A stretch of 64,000 nt of DNA from JAJDZL01 sp965220665 (GCA_965220665.1 CBDCQQ010000005.1:1860001-1924000); one strand, 5' to 3'; positions 43,381 to 52,697 are shown, numbered from the stretch's first letter. The notes: a model not told the origin generated them from the letters alone. Program-made: numbers and translations.

Positions 43381-45264
43381 GGGTCTGAATTTTCGTTTAC
43401 CCCACAAAAACCGCCAATCAGGCGCCATTTGCGGCCTGTCAGGGCAAAATCCCGAATTTCCACCCCAACCGTTCAGCGCGCCGCTGAGCCCTCTGCGGGC
43501 ACCTGGCCGAATCCAACGAAAATCATCTAATGATTTGTTTTAATTGACAAATAATGCCATGAGCGAATCCCAATCGTGTATAATTGACTCCATAAAAGAA
43601 ACAAAAACCAACCCACGGGAGATTCACGCATGGCACTCATCAATTATGACCTTTTCGCGTCTGACTCTGCAGACAATTGTGAGCTGAAAAACCTGACCGC
43701 ACTGCTCGAACAGCTCGACTTCTCAGAGCTCATCAATGAGATTCTCATCCGCCGCAAAGGCAGAGGCCGGCGGGACTGGCCCATCGAAGCGATGCTCAAT
43801 GCCGTGTTCGCGATCGACATTCTGCAGCACCGCAGCGTGTCCGGATTCGTCCGGGAGCTGAAACGCAACCCCGCGCTGATGCATGTGCTGGGCTTTCCGA
43901 TGCGGCGTGGGTTTCACACCGACCCGGCCTTTGACGGTTATGCGGTGCCGAGTGATTCGGCCTTTTGCCGGTTCATCCGACTGCTGACCGAGATTGAACG
44001 CGGTACCGGTGCGCTGATGCGGGTGTTTGAGGCGCAGGTCGATGAGATCGCGGCACTGCTGCCGGACTTTGGAAAAAGTGTCGGCTACGACGGCAAAGCC
44101 GTCGAATCGCATTCGACCGGCCGGCCGCTCAAGCATAAGGCAATCGACAAAACCACCGGCCGGCATCCCACCTCGGATCCGGATGCCAGCTGGGGCGTGC
44201 ATGAGCAGTACGGGACTGATCAGAACGGCCGGGAAGTCAGGAAAACCAAGAAATGGTTTGGTTACACGCTGCACACGCACGGGGACGTGACTTACGAGCT
44301 GCCGATTCGGTTTCGGCTGGAAACGGCCCGCGAGTCCGAATACCGTCACTGTGAGGGGTTGATTGAAGAGCATGAGAAGCTGTGGTTCTTTGACCGGTGC
44401 AGGAGTTTCGTGGCCGACCGGGGGCTTGACAGCAACCAGATCAGAAAGCGCCTGTTTAAGAACGATATCCTGCCGGTGATTGACACCCGCCGGATGTGGC
44501 AGGACGTCAATCTGCATCCGCAGCAGCTGAAGGTGCCGACCCGGCCGCTGGATGAGTCGAAGGTGGATACGATTCTTCGCACGGAGAACGGCAGTCTGTA
44601 CTGTCAGTGTCCTCAGAGCCGGGAACTTCGACGGATGCACTATCAGGGACGGGAGCAGAAGCGCGGTACGCTCAAGTGGGCCTGTCCGGCGGCCAGTTAT
44701 GATTTCACCTGTAAAGGCCAGGCGGCCTGTTACCGCATGGGTCAGGTGAAACCGGGGTCGAAGAGCCGGGTGGTGCGGGTGAAGATGGACCCGGATCATC
44801 TTCGCAATTACGGCCCTTTGCCGCCGAATTCATACAAGTGGCGGCGGCATTACGATCAGAGGTCGGCGATGGAGCGGATTTATTCAAGAGTCGATCAGGC
44901 GCATCTGGCGCACGATCATTTCCTGCGCGGCAAAGCGCGCCTGACGCTGAAGTTCACCGTTGGCTATGCGGTGATGCTGGCGCGGGCGTGTGTGGCGGTC
45001 AAGGCCGGACAGCCGGAAAAGATGCGCAGCTGGGCGTCCTCGCTGGCGGCCTGACTGGCGCCCCGGTTCCCGGGGCTCGGAAAATCCAAACCGAACACGA
45101 TGCTGCGGGTGCGGCAGATTCGGCGCGGCTGCAATTCGCCCGCGTCGCCGGCAATGGCGGTTTTCGCGGCACTGGGCGCCTTGATGACTCGGAAATCAGC
45201 GGCGGGCGGGATTTTGTTTCGCGAAATTGACCGAATTTTTCTCCGTGACAGAATTTTCTGACCC
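43381..45264 (+). mobile_element. IS1182-type insertion sequence (ends tentative)
   Basis: It contains one intact transposase gene. The candidate ends GGGTCTGAATTTTCGTTTAC (43381-43400) and, at the right, GTGACAGAATTTTCTGACCC (45245-45264) match in inverse at about 14 of 20 positions. No target duplication is obvious, so the borders are provisional. A further inner inverted pair contains CAAAATCCCG. The element is G+C-rich relative to the host. Confidence 0.7.
43630..45054 (+). CDS. IS1182-family transposase
   Basis: This 474-aa DDE transposase has an N-terminal DUF772-like helical domain (GRGRRDWPIEAMLNAVFAI). The catalytic acids are in VGYDGKAVESHS, SFVADRGLDSNQI and RSAMERIYSRVDQ. A cysteine-bearing insert (YCQCPQSRE, WACPAASYDFTCKG) lies between the second Asp and the Glu and may bind zinc. 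GGGAG lies 7 nt before the start ATG, and a TATAAT-like hexamer is near 43578. The frame is intact. Confidence 0.9.
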   Translation: MALINYDLFASDSADNCELKNLTALLEQLDFSELINEILIRRKGRGRRDWPIEAMLNAVFAIDILQHRSVSGFVRELKRNPALMHVLGFPMRRGFHTDPAFDGYAVPSDSAFCRFIRLLTEIERGTGALMRVFEAQVDEIAALLPDFGKSVGYDGKAVESHSTGRPLKHKAIDKTTGRHPTSDPDASWGVHEQYGTDQNGREVRKTKKWFGYTLHTHGDVTYELPIRFRLETARESEYRHCEGLIEEHEKLWFFDRCRSFVADRGLDSNQIRKRLFKNDILPVIDTRRMWQDVNLHPQQLKVPTRPLDESKVDTILRTENGSLYCQCPQSRELRRMHYQGREQKRGTLKWACPAASYDFTCKGQAACYRMGQVKPGSKSRVVRVKMDPDHLRNYGPLPPNSYKWRRHYDQRSAMERIYSRVDQAHLAHDHFLRGKARLTLKFTVGYAVMLARACVAVKAGQPEKMRSWASSLAA

Positions 45265-45271
45265 TAAAATT

Positions 45272-45308
45272 GTTGCTAACGCAAAACCCTCAGTTATAGG
45301 GTAGCAAC
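45272..45308. other. Two-tier hairpin between the insertion sequence and csrA
   Basis: GTTGCTA (45272-45278) pairs with TAGCAAC (45302-45308), and CCCT (45287-45290) pairs with AGGG (45298-45301) inside it. It begins 8 bp after the tentative transposon end and about 160 bp before csrA. There is no T-run on the plus strand. It could be a csrA leader structure or part of the insertion sequence. Confidence 0.5.
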
Positions 45309-45470
45309 ATAATGCATTCTTCTCACCATATAATTGTTAGGTTTGGTCACATCCGACCAACGAAGTTAGGCTGGACTTCTAACTCCGGTTCATCGAAGGA
45401 TTGGTTATTTTTGGACAAATTGCAGAGTGGTTCTATAGGCAGTTCTGCAACGCTAGGAGGTTTTTAACTT

Positions 45471-45653
45471 GTGTTAATATTGACAAGAAGGATTGGAGAA
45501 TCCGTAAAAATAGACGGCAATATTACTGTCACAATTCTCGGGACTAAAGGAAATCAGGTTCGTTTGGGTATTGACGCTCCTAAAAGTGTCAGTGTGTATC
45601 GTGAAGAGATTTACGAACGCATACAAAATGAAAAGGCGCAAGAAGAAGAGTAA
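45471..45653 (+). CDS. csrA: Carbon storage regulator CsrA
   Basis: This small dimeric RNA-binding protein represses or activates mRNAs through GGA motifs. The 60-aa protein starts at a GTG, 10 nt after a strong AGGAGG. It has MLILTRRIGESVKIDG, the VRLGIDAP strand with the RNA-binding arginine, and VYREEIYERIQ. The GGA within AGGAGG could be a site for CsrA binding its own message. Two insertion elements lie between lysC and csrA, so csrA now needs its own promoter in the 45265-45470 leader. Confidence 0.97.
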   Translation: MLILTRRIGESVKIDGNITVTILGTKGNQVRLGIDAPKSVSVYREEIYERIQNEKAQEEE

Positions 45654-45719
45654 ATACCGGTGAATTTTCTCCGGCTGGCATTGATTTCATCGAAGCTATG
45701 ATCAGTCATCATCATTACC

Positions 45720-45808
45720 GGAGAGGTGGCCGAGCGGCTGAAGGCGCTCCCCTGCTAAGGGAGTATGGGCAACCCCCATCGTGGGTTCGAATCCCACCCT
45801 CTCCGCCA
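45720..45808 (+). tRNA. tRNA-Ser (anticodon GCU)
   Basis: The acceptor stem GGAGAGG pairs with CCTCTCC, and the discriminator G and CCA are encoded. The anticodon loop CTGCTAA gives GCU. A long variable arm (GTATGGGCAACCCCCATC) identifies serine, and the TpsiC arm GGTTCGAATCC is canonical. It follows csrA, as in many gammaproteobacteria. Confidence 0.97.
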
Positions 45809-45856
45809 AGGCAGAATTTGGATGAATGGATAAACGAATAACTCTGCCTTGAAATT

Positions 45857-45934
45857 GCGCCCGTAGCTCAGCTGGATTAGAGTACCAGACTACGAATCTG
45901 GGAGTCGGGGGTTCGAATCCCTCCGGGCGCGCCA
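45857..45934 (+). tRNA. tRNA-Arg (anticodon ACG)
   Basis: The acceptor stem GCGCCCG pairs with CGGGCGC, with discriminator G and encoded CCA. The D arm is AGCTCAGCTGGATTAGAGT, and the anticodon loop CTACGAA gives ACG (read as inosine-CG after TadA action). The TpsiC arm is GGTTCGAATCC. Confidence 0.97.
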
Positions 45935-45958
45935 AATTCAATCAGTTAATTCATCATC

Positions 45959-46699
45959 ATGTGTGGGCGCTTTAACATCCTCACTGATGCGGATACGTTG
46001 ATGACGACATTCGACATTCTGAACGAAAACGTTCAAATTGAATCGTTTTCCAAGTCGTACAACGTTAGCCCATCGGTGAAACAAACCGTTGTCAAGACGG
46101 CTGATGACGAAGGTTTGACTAAGGTTCCGGTTGTTCGGTTAGGTTCAGAAAAACAACGTCTTTTGCAAAGCGCAATTTGGCCTTTAATTCCGTTCTGGGC
46201 AGGTTCAGAGGTGCCGAAGTTCTCGACAGCCAACGCAAGAAGCGAATCGATGACTTCTAAACCCAGCTACCGAAGCGCCTGGAAGAAGGCGCAACGATGC
46301 CTGATTCCTGCGACTGGGTTTTACGAATGGCAATTTGTTGAAGGTCAGAAACGTAAGCAACCGTGGCACATTTACCACTCTGAACAGCCCGTTATGGCAT
46401 TTGCCGGTCTTTGGGAGCACGGTCGGACAGAGGATGGCTCAATGTTTGTGTCGTGCACGATTGTTACAACGAAAGCGAACGCGCTAATGGAAAAGATTCA
46501 TAATTCGAATTTTCGAATGCCAGTTATCCTTGACCCAGAGTACTGGGATGACTGGTTGAGCACTAACAGTCAATTGGCGTTGCAGCTGGCTGTTCCATAT
46601 CCAGAAGAACAAATGGCAGCTCATCCAATTTCCACTCGCATTAACAATCCAGCATACAACAATCCCGATTGCCTTGATCCTGTCGACCCCGCCCGCTAA
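45959..46699 (+). CDS. yedK: SOS response-associated peptidase (SRAP/YedK family)
   Basis: It forms a covalent link to abasic sites in single-stranded DNA through the N-terminal cysteine after Met removal. The 246-aa protein begins MCGRFN, has the substrate segment FSTANARSESM, the RCLIPATGFYEW motif (catalytic Glu) and later FRMPVIL, all typical of SRAP. It belongs to genome maintenance; here it follows the tRNA pair by 24 bp. Confidence 0.93.
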   Translation: MCGRFNILTDADTLMTTFDILNENVQIESFSKSYNVSPSVKQTVVKTADDEGLTKVPVVRLGSEKQRLLQSAIWPLIPFWAGSEVPKFSTANARSESMTSKPSYRSAWKKAQRCLIPATGFYEWQFVEGQKRKQPWHIYHSEQPVMAFAGLWEHGRTEDGSMFVSCTIVTTKANALMEKIHNSNFRMPVILDPEYWDDWLSTNSQLALQLAVPYPEEQMAAHPISTRINNPAYNNPDCLDPVDPAR

Positions 46700-46762
46700 A
46701 CTCCGATACAGCATCCGGTCTTTGGCAGGCAGCCGAAGGGCATCACAATTTGAAACAAATAA

Positions 46763-48709
46763 ATGAAGAAGCGGAGCGGTCGCAAATCTCGCACCAAAGT
46801 GCAGCCCAAACGGACTTACGCCACCGTTGAATATGTAAGCATTCGTCAAATTTGGTTAAGAAAAGATGACGGGGAGTTGTTTAAGCTTTCCGCGTTGGAT
46901 TGTCCTGCATTGCTGCCTGGGGATCGGGTGTCTGACTCACACGGATTGTACAAAGAATTGATCCAATTCAGTCCTGAGTCATTAAGTGTAGAGTCTCGCG
47001 GTGTATGTCAGGTTGTTCTGCGTGTTAGACACAAAGTGTCACGCTTGACACATACTTTGGAACCTATCGGTATTTTTGTACCTGGTAGGGTTGCAGCTTC
47101 TGAGAAACTGCAGTCAATTGATCACGGTCAATATGTGGTTGCGACTTTGAAACGACAGCCGACACGGCCACGCCGTGGCATTGTTTGGGAACTTAGTTCG
47201 ATCGATCAATTTTTGGACAATCAGTGTGATGTGGCAGCGGCAGTTGCGCTGACCAGATTTGGAATTCGGGGGAATTGGCCTAAGCGTATGAAAACTGATC
47301 TGGACGATGTCGCTATGGTCTGCACGGAAAGTGAGATGGTCAACCGTAAGGATTTACGGGATCTGGCCTTCGTGACAATTGACCCGGGAGATGCCAGAGA
47401 TCATGATGATGCTGTTTACTGTGAACGCTCAGAACATGATGGATATCGACTGTGGGTTGCAATAGCTGATGTCGCCCATTATGTCAAACCTGGATCTTTG
47501 CTCGATGCTGAGGCTTTGAAAAGAGGCGCATCGATTTATTTTCCTTGTCAATCCGTACCGATGCTTCCACCTGAGCTCTCTAGTGAAGCGTGCTCGTTAA
47601 AACCCGATTTGGACCGACTAGCACTGGTCTGTGAAATGGCTGTCAGTGCAAATGGAACGGTGAATTCCTATAAATTTCACGAAGCTGTGATTAGGTCTCA
47701 GGCGAGGTTGACTTATGAAGAAGTAGGTAATTCAGGAATCAACGGGACGCGGACCGACGAAGTTTCGAATAACATTCGGCGATTGTTTGAACTGCACGAA
47801 ACATTTTTGGTGGCGAGAAAAGCGAGAGGCGCATTGAATTTGGATATACCGGCGCCGAGTATTGATTTTGATTCCTCAGGGGTGGTGGCAGATGTCTCCA
47901 AAGACCAAAAATTTCTGTCTCACAGTTTGATTGAAGAGGCAATGCTAGCGGCAAATACATGCGCAGCAAATTTTATCGCCGAACATTATCCGGATGCCGG
48001 AATGTATCGGGTTCATGGTTCGCCGAAAGAGCCTAATCTACAATTCATAAATCTAATGTTATCCGACAGTGGTGTGAGACATAGATTAACCTCAGATTCG
48101 ACATTGGTGCATTACCAGATTGTGTCTGAGCAGTTGAGAAAGCAAAGTCCTACACTGTATTCTGCATTCCAGATTCACCTTCTACGTAGCCTGGAAATGG
48201 CAATTTACTCTTCAACGAACAGTTCTCACTTCGCATTGAATTACCCCGAATATACGCATTTCACTTCACCAATTCGAAGATACCCGGACTTGGTCGTTCA
48301 CCGGATGATTAAACGTGTATTGAATGACACCGGAGATAATCCTGAAGAATCGGTACTCACATCAGTTGCAGAGCAGAGTTCCCGAACGGAGCGTCGTGCA
48401 GAAAGCTGTGCGAGGGATGCTGAAAGTTGGCTTAAGGCGGAACTGATGAAATCACGTGTCGGAGAGAGATTTGATGCAGTAGTTACCGATTGCAGACGAT
48501 TTGGAGTTTTTGTTCAATTGGATTCACCGTATGTTGACGGTATGATTCATGTATCGAATTTGGGGCATGAGTATTTTACTTATGAAGAGTCGTCAAGAAA
48601 TCTGGTCGGTGACCGTACTGGCAGGCGTTTCAGCATTGGTGACACTTTGAAAGTCAGAGTCGCGGGTGCCGATCCTGAATTGGGACACGTCGATTTCGAA
48701 CTGGCTTGA
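46763..48709 (+). CDS. rnr: Ribonuclease R (short form)
   Basis: It is a processive 3'-to-5' exoribonuclease that degrades structured RNA. The 648-aa protein has the RNB catalytic core with TIDPGDARDHDDAV (metal-binding aspartates), DVAHYVKPGSLLD, FTSPIRRYPDLVVHR, and a C-terminal S1 domain (VGERFDAVVTDCRRFGVFVQLD). E. coli RNase R is near 813 aa. This one lacks the long helix-turn-helix N-terminus and the C-terminal basic tail, and the N-terminal cold-shock region is reduced. The basic N-terminus KKRSGRKSRTKVQPKR may help bind RNA. Confidence 0.93.
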   Translation: MKKRSGRKSRTKVQPKRTYATVEYVSIRQIWLRKDDGELFKLSALDCPALLPGDRVSDSHGLYKELIQFSPESLSVESRGVCQVVLRVRHKVSRLTHTLEPIGIFVPGRVAASEKLQSIDHGQYVVATLKRQPTRPRRGIVWELSSIDQFLDNQCDVAAAVALTRFGIRGNWPKRMKTDLDDVAMVCTESEMVNRKDLRDLAFVTIDPGDARDHDDAVYCERSEHDGYRLWVAIADVAHYVKPGSLLDAEALKRGASIYFPCQSVPMLPPELSSEACSLKPDLDRLALVCEMAVSANGTVNSYKFHEAVIRSQARLTYEEVGNSGINGTRTDEVSNNIRRLFELHETFLVARKARGALNLDIPAPSIDFDSSGVVADVSKDQKFLSHSLIEEAMLAANTCAANFIAEHYPDAGMYRVHGSPKEPNLQFINLMLSDSGVRHRLTSDSTLVHYQIVSEQLRKQSPTLYSAFQIHLLRSLEMAIYSSTNSSHFALNYPEYTHFTSPIRRYPDLVVHRMIKRVLNDTGDNPEESVLTSVAEQSSRTERRAESCARDAESWLKAELMKSRVGERFDAVVTDCRRFGVFVQLDSPYVDGMIHVSNLGHEYFTYEESSRNLVGDRTGRRFSIGDTLKVRVAGADPELGHVDFELA

Positions 48710-48809
48710 CGATAAATTTCTGTATTGACGACTTTCATACACAGAATTTGGGAAAAAAGGGAATCGCGAAGCGAACTGAATCAACACCTTATCTAAAGAA
48801 ATATTCAAA

Positions 48810-49550
48810 ATGCAAAAACACTACGGCATACATGTCGCCATCGCAATGCTAAAAAACCGTTCAGACGATATTGAAACGGTGTTATTGAGTGCCAAGCGAC
48901 AAGATCGTCGCTTGCGGGAAATAGAGCAAATGGCTAGAAGTCGTCGGATCAAAATCAAACGTTTGCCAAACAGTGATCTGGCTGAGATCTCTGAAGGAAA
49001 CAAACATCAAGGAGTGATTATTCTCAGCCAGTTTCGGGTTGGTGACACGCACGGTAGAAGTTTATCGGAATGGCTTGGTACGCTTTCGGATTCAAATCTG
49101 CTTGTTGCTTTGGATGGAATTTTGGATCCGCGTAATCTTGGTGCCTGCTTTCGAAGTGCTAACGCTGCCGGTGCGGGAGGCGTGATTCTACCCCGTAGTC
49201 GCGGCAGCGCACTTACGGCGACCGTTTCTCGTACTGGAGCGGGTGCGGTGGAAACCACCCCGATTTACCGCGCATCAAATCTCATTCGTACGCTGGATCA
49301 GTTGAAGTCGCAGGATTACTTTGTCGTGGGACTAGAAGACGATGCGACCGATTCTGTCTACGATTTAGATTTATCGGAAAAATGCGTGCTGGTATTCGGT
49401 ACGGAAGAGACTGGAATGCGGGTTGGAACCAGAAAGAGATGTGATCAGCTCGCCTGTATACCAATGCGGGGCAAAATATCAAGTCTTAACGTTTCTGTTG
49501 CGGTTGGGGTGGTTGCTTTTGAAGCGTATCGACAGCGATTGGTCAAATAA
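48810..49550 (+). CDS. rlmB: 23S rRNA (guanosine-2251) 2'-O-methyltransferase
   Basis: This SPOUT methyltransferase methylates Gm2251 in the P-site loop of 23S rRNA. The 246-aa protein has an N-terminal L30e-like substrate domain (residues 1-75). The knotted SPOUT domain has LDGILDPRNLGACFRSANAAGAGG, LVFGTEETGM and IPMRGKISSLNVSVAVGV. It follows rnr by 100 bp, the usual rnr-rlmB pair. Confidence 0.96.
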   Translation: MQKHYGIHVAIAMLKNRSDDIETVLLSAKRQDRRLREIEQMARSRRIKIKRLPNSDLAEISEGNKHQGVIILSQFRVGDTHGRSLSEWLGTLSDSNLLVALDGILDPRNLGACFRSANAAGAGGVILPRSRGSALTATVSRTGAGAVETTPIYRASNLIRTLDQLKSQDYFVVGLEDDATDSVYDLDLSEKCVLVFGTEETGMRVGTRKRCDQLACIPMRGKISSLNVSVAVGVVAFEAYRQRLVK

Positions 49551-49559
49551 CGGAAGGAG

Positions 49560-50603
49560 TCAAGCGAGTGAACCGCCGCAACTACTTCCCGCGCCAGCTG
49601 TGCACCCAAAGCAATGGGAATCGACTGCAATACGGTCATTCGTGAACTGATCGAGATCTTGTTCCCACAGATATCTAGGCTTGTGCCAGCCAGCTGGAAT
49701 ATCCAGCATCTGATTGAAGTCACAGTCGTAGATTCTCCCTAACCAGTCTACGCTGATGATGTGCCGACACATCAGATTTGGTACTGTCTGCGGATTAAAA
49801 TTTTCCCGTAGAAGGTTCATGTAGTCGTCATATTCCCCGGTTCGTTTCAGATAATGTCGGAAGCGGCTGATTGGTAAATTCGTTAGCGTGTAAAGTCGGT
49901 TGAATTGAATACCGAAATCTTCTTCAAGACGAATTTTGTAAGTTGCTTCCAACGAATCCTGAGCCGGTGGCAGAAAAGCTCCATTGGGGTTATAAACGAG
50001 ATCTAGTTCCAGGTGTGGAAGGATGCCGTAGCCGTGCTTGTTCAAAATTTGCAGGGCACTGATACTCTGTCCAAATGTACCTTTACCACGTTGCTGCTCG
50101 AGATTGTCCTTGGTATAACAGGGCAGCGAACAGATCAGTTTCACTCGGCGCCCGGCATACCAGGTGGCGAGGTCTTTTTGCCCATCGATCAGCAACACTG
50201 TCAGGTTGCATCGCGAGGTAACTAACATGTTGTTCGCGAGACAGGTGTTGACGAAACGTCTGAAATTCGGGTTGAGCTCCGGTGCTCCGCCGGTTATATC
50301 GACTGATTCGACCTGGTTATCTACACACCAGCTAGCGATTTTTTCCATGACTTCCCAAGTCATGATTTCAGTCCGATTGGGGCCTGCATCCACGTGACAG
50401 TGATTACACGCCTGATTGCAGAGTTTACCTAAATTGACCTGAACTTCTCGAATTTTAGTGCGAGTTAGCCCTCTAATTCCATTTTCATGGAGTGTTGAAA
50501 AGAAATTCCAGCGTTTGATTGAACTGCTGGAATCTAGCGACAGATCATTGAATGAATCAGATACAACTGGTATTGTGTCGTTAAGCACGTCCATTGAAGG
50601 CAC
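49560..50603 (-). CDS. Radical-SAM/Cys-rich protein of the ArsS type, joined to the bufferin operon
   Basis: This 347-aa radical SAM enzyme has the CxxxCxxC cluster site CNQACNHCHVDAGPNR (about residue 63) and an SPDITGGAPEL-like GG motif (SVDITGGAPELN). The C-terminal cysteine-rich tail HCFGCTAGAGSSCGG is the hallmark of the ArsS/radical SAM-Cys-rich group. ArsS adds a deoxyadenosyl group to methylated arsenic in arsenosugar synthesis, but no arsM or arsenic gene is in the window. The start is a GTG at 50603 whose G is shared with the DoxX stop, or the ATG at 50594. Its position as last gene of the bufferin operon suggests a role with that peptide, its metal or a small-molecule partner; this is inferred. 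Confidence 0.88.
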   Translation of the reverse strand: MPSMDVLNDTIPVVSDSFNDLSLDSSSSIKRWNFFSTLHENGIRGLTRTKIREVQVNLGKLCNQACNHCHVDAGPNRTEIMTWEVMEKIASWCVDNQVESVDITGGAPELNPNFRRFVNTCLANNMLVTSRCNLTVLLIDGQKDLATWYAGRRVKLICSLPCYTKDNLEQQRGKGTFGQSISALQILNKHGYGILPHLELDLVYNPNGAFLPPAQDSLEATYKIRLEEDFGIQFNRLYTLTNLPISRFRHYLKRTGEYDDYMNLLRENFNPQTVPNLMCRHIISVDWLGRIYDCDFNQMLDIPAGWHKPRYLWEQDLDQFTNDRIAVDSHCFGCTAGAGSSCGGSLA

Positions 50604-51043
50604 TACTTGGGAAACCGCTTGTTTATGAAGTGGTCAAGTGAAATTGCCCCGGCGCCATGAAAAAGCGGGATCAACAGCATGATGCCCCACACTTGATGCT
50701 GAACAATCCCAGCAGGATTCAATGAAGGATACGAGATAACGGCCATGGCATTAAATACAAACAGTGCAGCAGCAGTCGCTCGAGTTGCCAGTCCAAGGAC
50801 CAAAAGCACCGGAAAAACCAGTTCCGCAAAGATCGCCATGTAAGCTGCCAATTCAAATGGCACAATTGGCACAGCGTATTCATATTCAAAAAGATACATT
50901 GTGGTATCTATGTTGGCTATTTTGGTCAGTCCAGATTTCCAAAAGACATTTGCCACCCAAAGTCGCAGCAACAGATCGGCAATCGGTGCCCCACAATTTA
51001 GCAGACAGAGTATTTTTCGATAAAGTTGAATGATTGCAGCCAT
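50603..51043 (-). CDS. DoxX-family membrane protein of the bufferin operon
   Basis: This 146-aa protein has four hydrophobic segments: ADLLLRLWVANVFWKSG, FELAAYMAIFAELVFPVLLVLG, TAAALFVFNAMAVI and VWGIMLLIPLFHGAG. The LxxRxxxxxxFxxxGxxKI opening is typical of DoxX/DoxD proteins. DoxX proteins frequently close bufferin operons after bufC and are thought to relate to quinone or thiol redox at the inner membrane. It starts 27 bp after bufC and its stop abuts the radical SAM start. Confidence 0.88.
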   Translation of the reverse strand: MAAIIQLYRKILCLLNCGAPIADLLLRLWVANVFWKSGLTKIANIDTTMYLFEYEYAVPIVPFELAAYMAIFAELVFPVLLVLGLATRATAAALFVFNAMAVISYPSLNPAGIVQHQVWGIMLLIPLFHGAGAISLDHFINKRFPK

Positions 51044-51070
51044 AAGTTCTTCCAGGACCGAGAAGTAGAA

Positions 51071-51859
51071 TTATTGATTAGCGAAACTACGCTTAACCGT
51101 AATTGTGGATACTGCGCCAAACGAAAACAGGCGATTCAATCCTTCTTTCAAATTGTATTCGGGATTTAAATCCAGAATTGAGGTAATAGTCGCTCCGAGC
51201 GTTTCATGCTCGCGGAGATAATGAATCATTTGAAAAAGGTCGTTTTCGATGTTTACAACTTTCACACCGCTTTTCTGGCGATGGATCAGGACTTGTTGTC
51301 CTTCAGAATTAATGTTCGGTATGGTGTCAGTGCGGCCATTCGACGTCGCGAACTCCCAAATATCAAATATCGGAAATTTGGACTTGATTGTGTGTATTGC
51401 AGGGTGAAACTCAAACTGCAGGTCTTCGTAGTTGTCGGGTGAAAAATCACCCAGACTGCTGATGTCAAGAGCAGTCGCTGATGCCGAGTGAAACGCTTGA
51501 TGACAGGCCCAGTCAATTTCGGCAAGTGAAGACAAATACGGATAGCTAGTGAGCTCCGGCATGGACTCAACAAAAGACGGCAGGTGTTCGCCAAAGTCAT
51601 GCAGATTCCCGCTTTCTGGAGTATGGGATCGAATATAGATTCGCGCCATTGACTTGAAGAACTCTTCACCAACCATTGCACAGCAAACAGGAAATATGTT
51701 GGATAGAGTTTCAGTCAGGGTTGCAAATATGTTATTCCGATAAACATTAATTCGCTGTGTTGCTTTAAAACCGCGCTGTTCAACAAGAGATTGTATGCTT
51801 GTGTTCTCTCCGCAAAGAATTTCAGCACTCAATTGACTTTGCAACTCACGCAGCTGCAC
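51071..51859 (-). CDS. bufC: Bufferin partner protein BufC (DUF2063)
   Basis: BufC delivers the precursor peptide to the MNIO enzyme. The DUF2063 N-terminal domain (about residues 15-110) has RINVYRNNIFATLTETLSNIFPVC, the family signature. A second domain of about 80 residues, resembling the winged/DNA-binding fold of the group, ends the 262-aa protein. An ATG at 51901 would overlap bufB by 56 bp. I prefer the GTG at 51859, where AGGAG lies 7 nt upstream, leaving a 14-bp overlap with bufB. The next gene is doxX. Confidence 0.88.
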   Translation of the reverse strand: MQLRELQSQLSAEILCGENTSIQSLVEQRGFKATQRINVYRNNIFATLTETLSNIFPVCCAMVGEEFFKSMARIYIRSHTPESGNLHDFGEHLPSFVESMPELTSYPYLSSLAEIDWACHQAFHSASATALDISSLGDFSPDNYEDLQFEFHPAIHTIKSKFPIFDIWEFATSNGRTDTIPNINSEGQQVLIHRQKSGVKVVNIENDLFQMIHYLREHETLGATITSILDLNPEYNLKEGLNRLFSFGAVSTITVKRSFANQ

Positions 51860-52697
51860 TTTGTATCTCCTGGCGATAACTTCTCGCAATATTTGCTTCA
51901 TCCATCAGAACGGAAAATTCCGGCAGATCCTTATCCCATTCAATCAGAGTGGGTGCCGCGTTAAAGCGATTTGCAACGGCTTCATATAGATTCCAGACAT
52001 CGTCGCAGACTCTCTGGTCATGAGTGTCAATACGAATCGTACCTTCCGGCAAATTCTTCACGGTGTGTCCAGCCAAGTGAATTTCACCGACTACGCTCGG
52101 TGAAATCTCCGAAAGAAATTCAATTGGGTCAAACTGGTGATTGCAGGCGTTTACATATACGTTATTGATGTCAAGCAACAAATGACAACCACTTAGGCGA
52201 GTGATTTCGTTTATGAACTCCCATTCACTCATTTCGGAATGTGAGAACTCAAGATAGGTCGACGCATTCTCGACTAGGATAGTTTGACCTAAAATGTCCT
52301 GAACCCGCTCGATGCGACTTGCAAGATGTAATATTGTTTCTTTTGTGAATGGCAGTGGCAAAAGGTCGTGAAGGTAAATTCCATCAATTGAACTCCACGA
52401 CAAGTGTTCTGACACCAGACCCGGCTCGTAAATGTCAATCAATTTCTTGAGCCGTTCAAGGTGTTTTACATTCAGGTCGTCTGTTGAGCCCAGTGAAAGC
52501 CCGACACCATGAAAGCTGAGATTGTAGTCTTGACGGATTTGTTTTAACCAGTCGTGCGGAGCGCCACCTTGTCCGAAGTAATTTTCACTGTGAATTTCGA
52601 ACCAGTCAACTGACGGCTTACTGGTTGCGACGTATTCACAGTGATCGCCACGCAACCCGATTCCAACGGAATCAGCTGGAATCGGGTGCGTAACCAT
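51846..52697 (-). CDS. bufB: MNIO-family peptide-modifying enzyme BufB (DUF692)
   Basis: This is a multinuclear non-heme iron oxidase that modifies cysteines of the bufferin precursor, converting them to thiooxazole groups that bind copper. The 283-aa TIM-barrel has the family's metal ligands in EIHSENYFGQGG, SFHGVGLSLGS, VSEHLSWSS, LVENAST, LLDINNVYVNA and EIHLAGH. The histidine in GLRGDHCEY agrees with the usual GLR..H. It follows bufA by 33 bp and overlaps bufC. Confidence 0.92.
   Translation of the reverse strand: MVTHPIPADSVGIGLRGDHCEYVATSKPSVDWFEIHSENYFGQGGAPHDWLKQIRQDYNLSFHGVGLSLGSTDDLNVKHLERLKKLIDIYEPGLVSEHLSWSSIDGIYLHDLLPLPFTKETILHLASRIERVQDILGQTILVENASTYLEFSHSEMSEWEFINEITRLSGCHLLLDINNVYVNACNHQFDPIEFLSEISPSVVGEIHLAGHTVKNLPEGTIRIDTHDQRVCDDVWNLYEAVANRFNAAPTLIEWDKDLPEFSVLMDEANIARSYRQEIQSAAA

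Noticed and set aside
43723..44799. 358-codon minus-strand frame inside the IS1182-type transposase
   Set aside because: Antisense to an intact transposase; no motif or start site.
45702..45941. 79-codon minus-strand frame with the wording PEGFEPPTPRF
   Set aside because: This is the well-known spurious protein read from the antisense of tRNA genes; it spans both tRNAs here.
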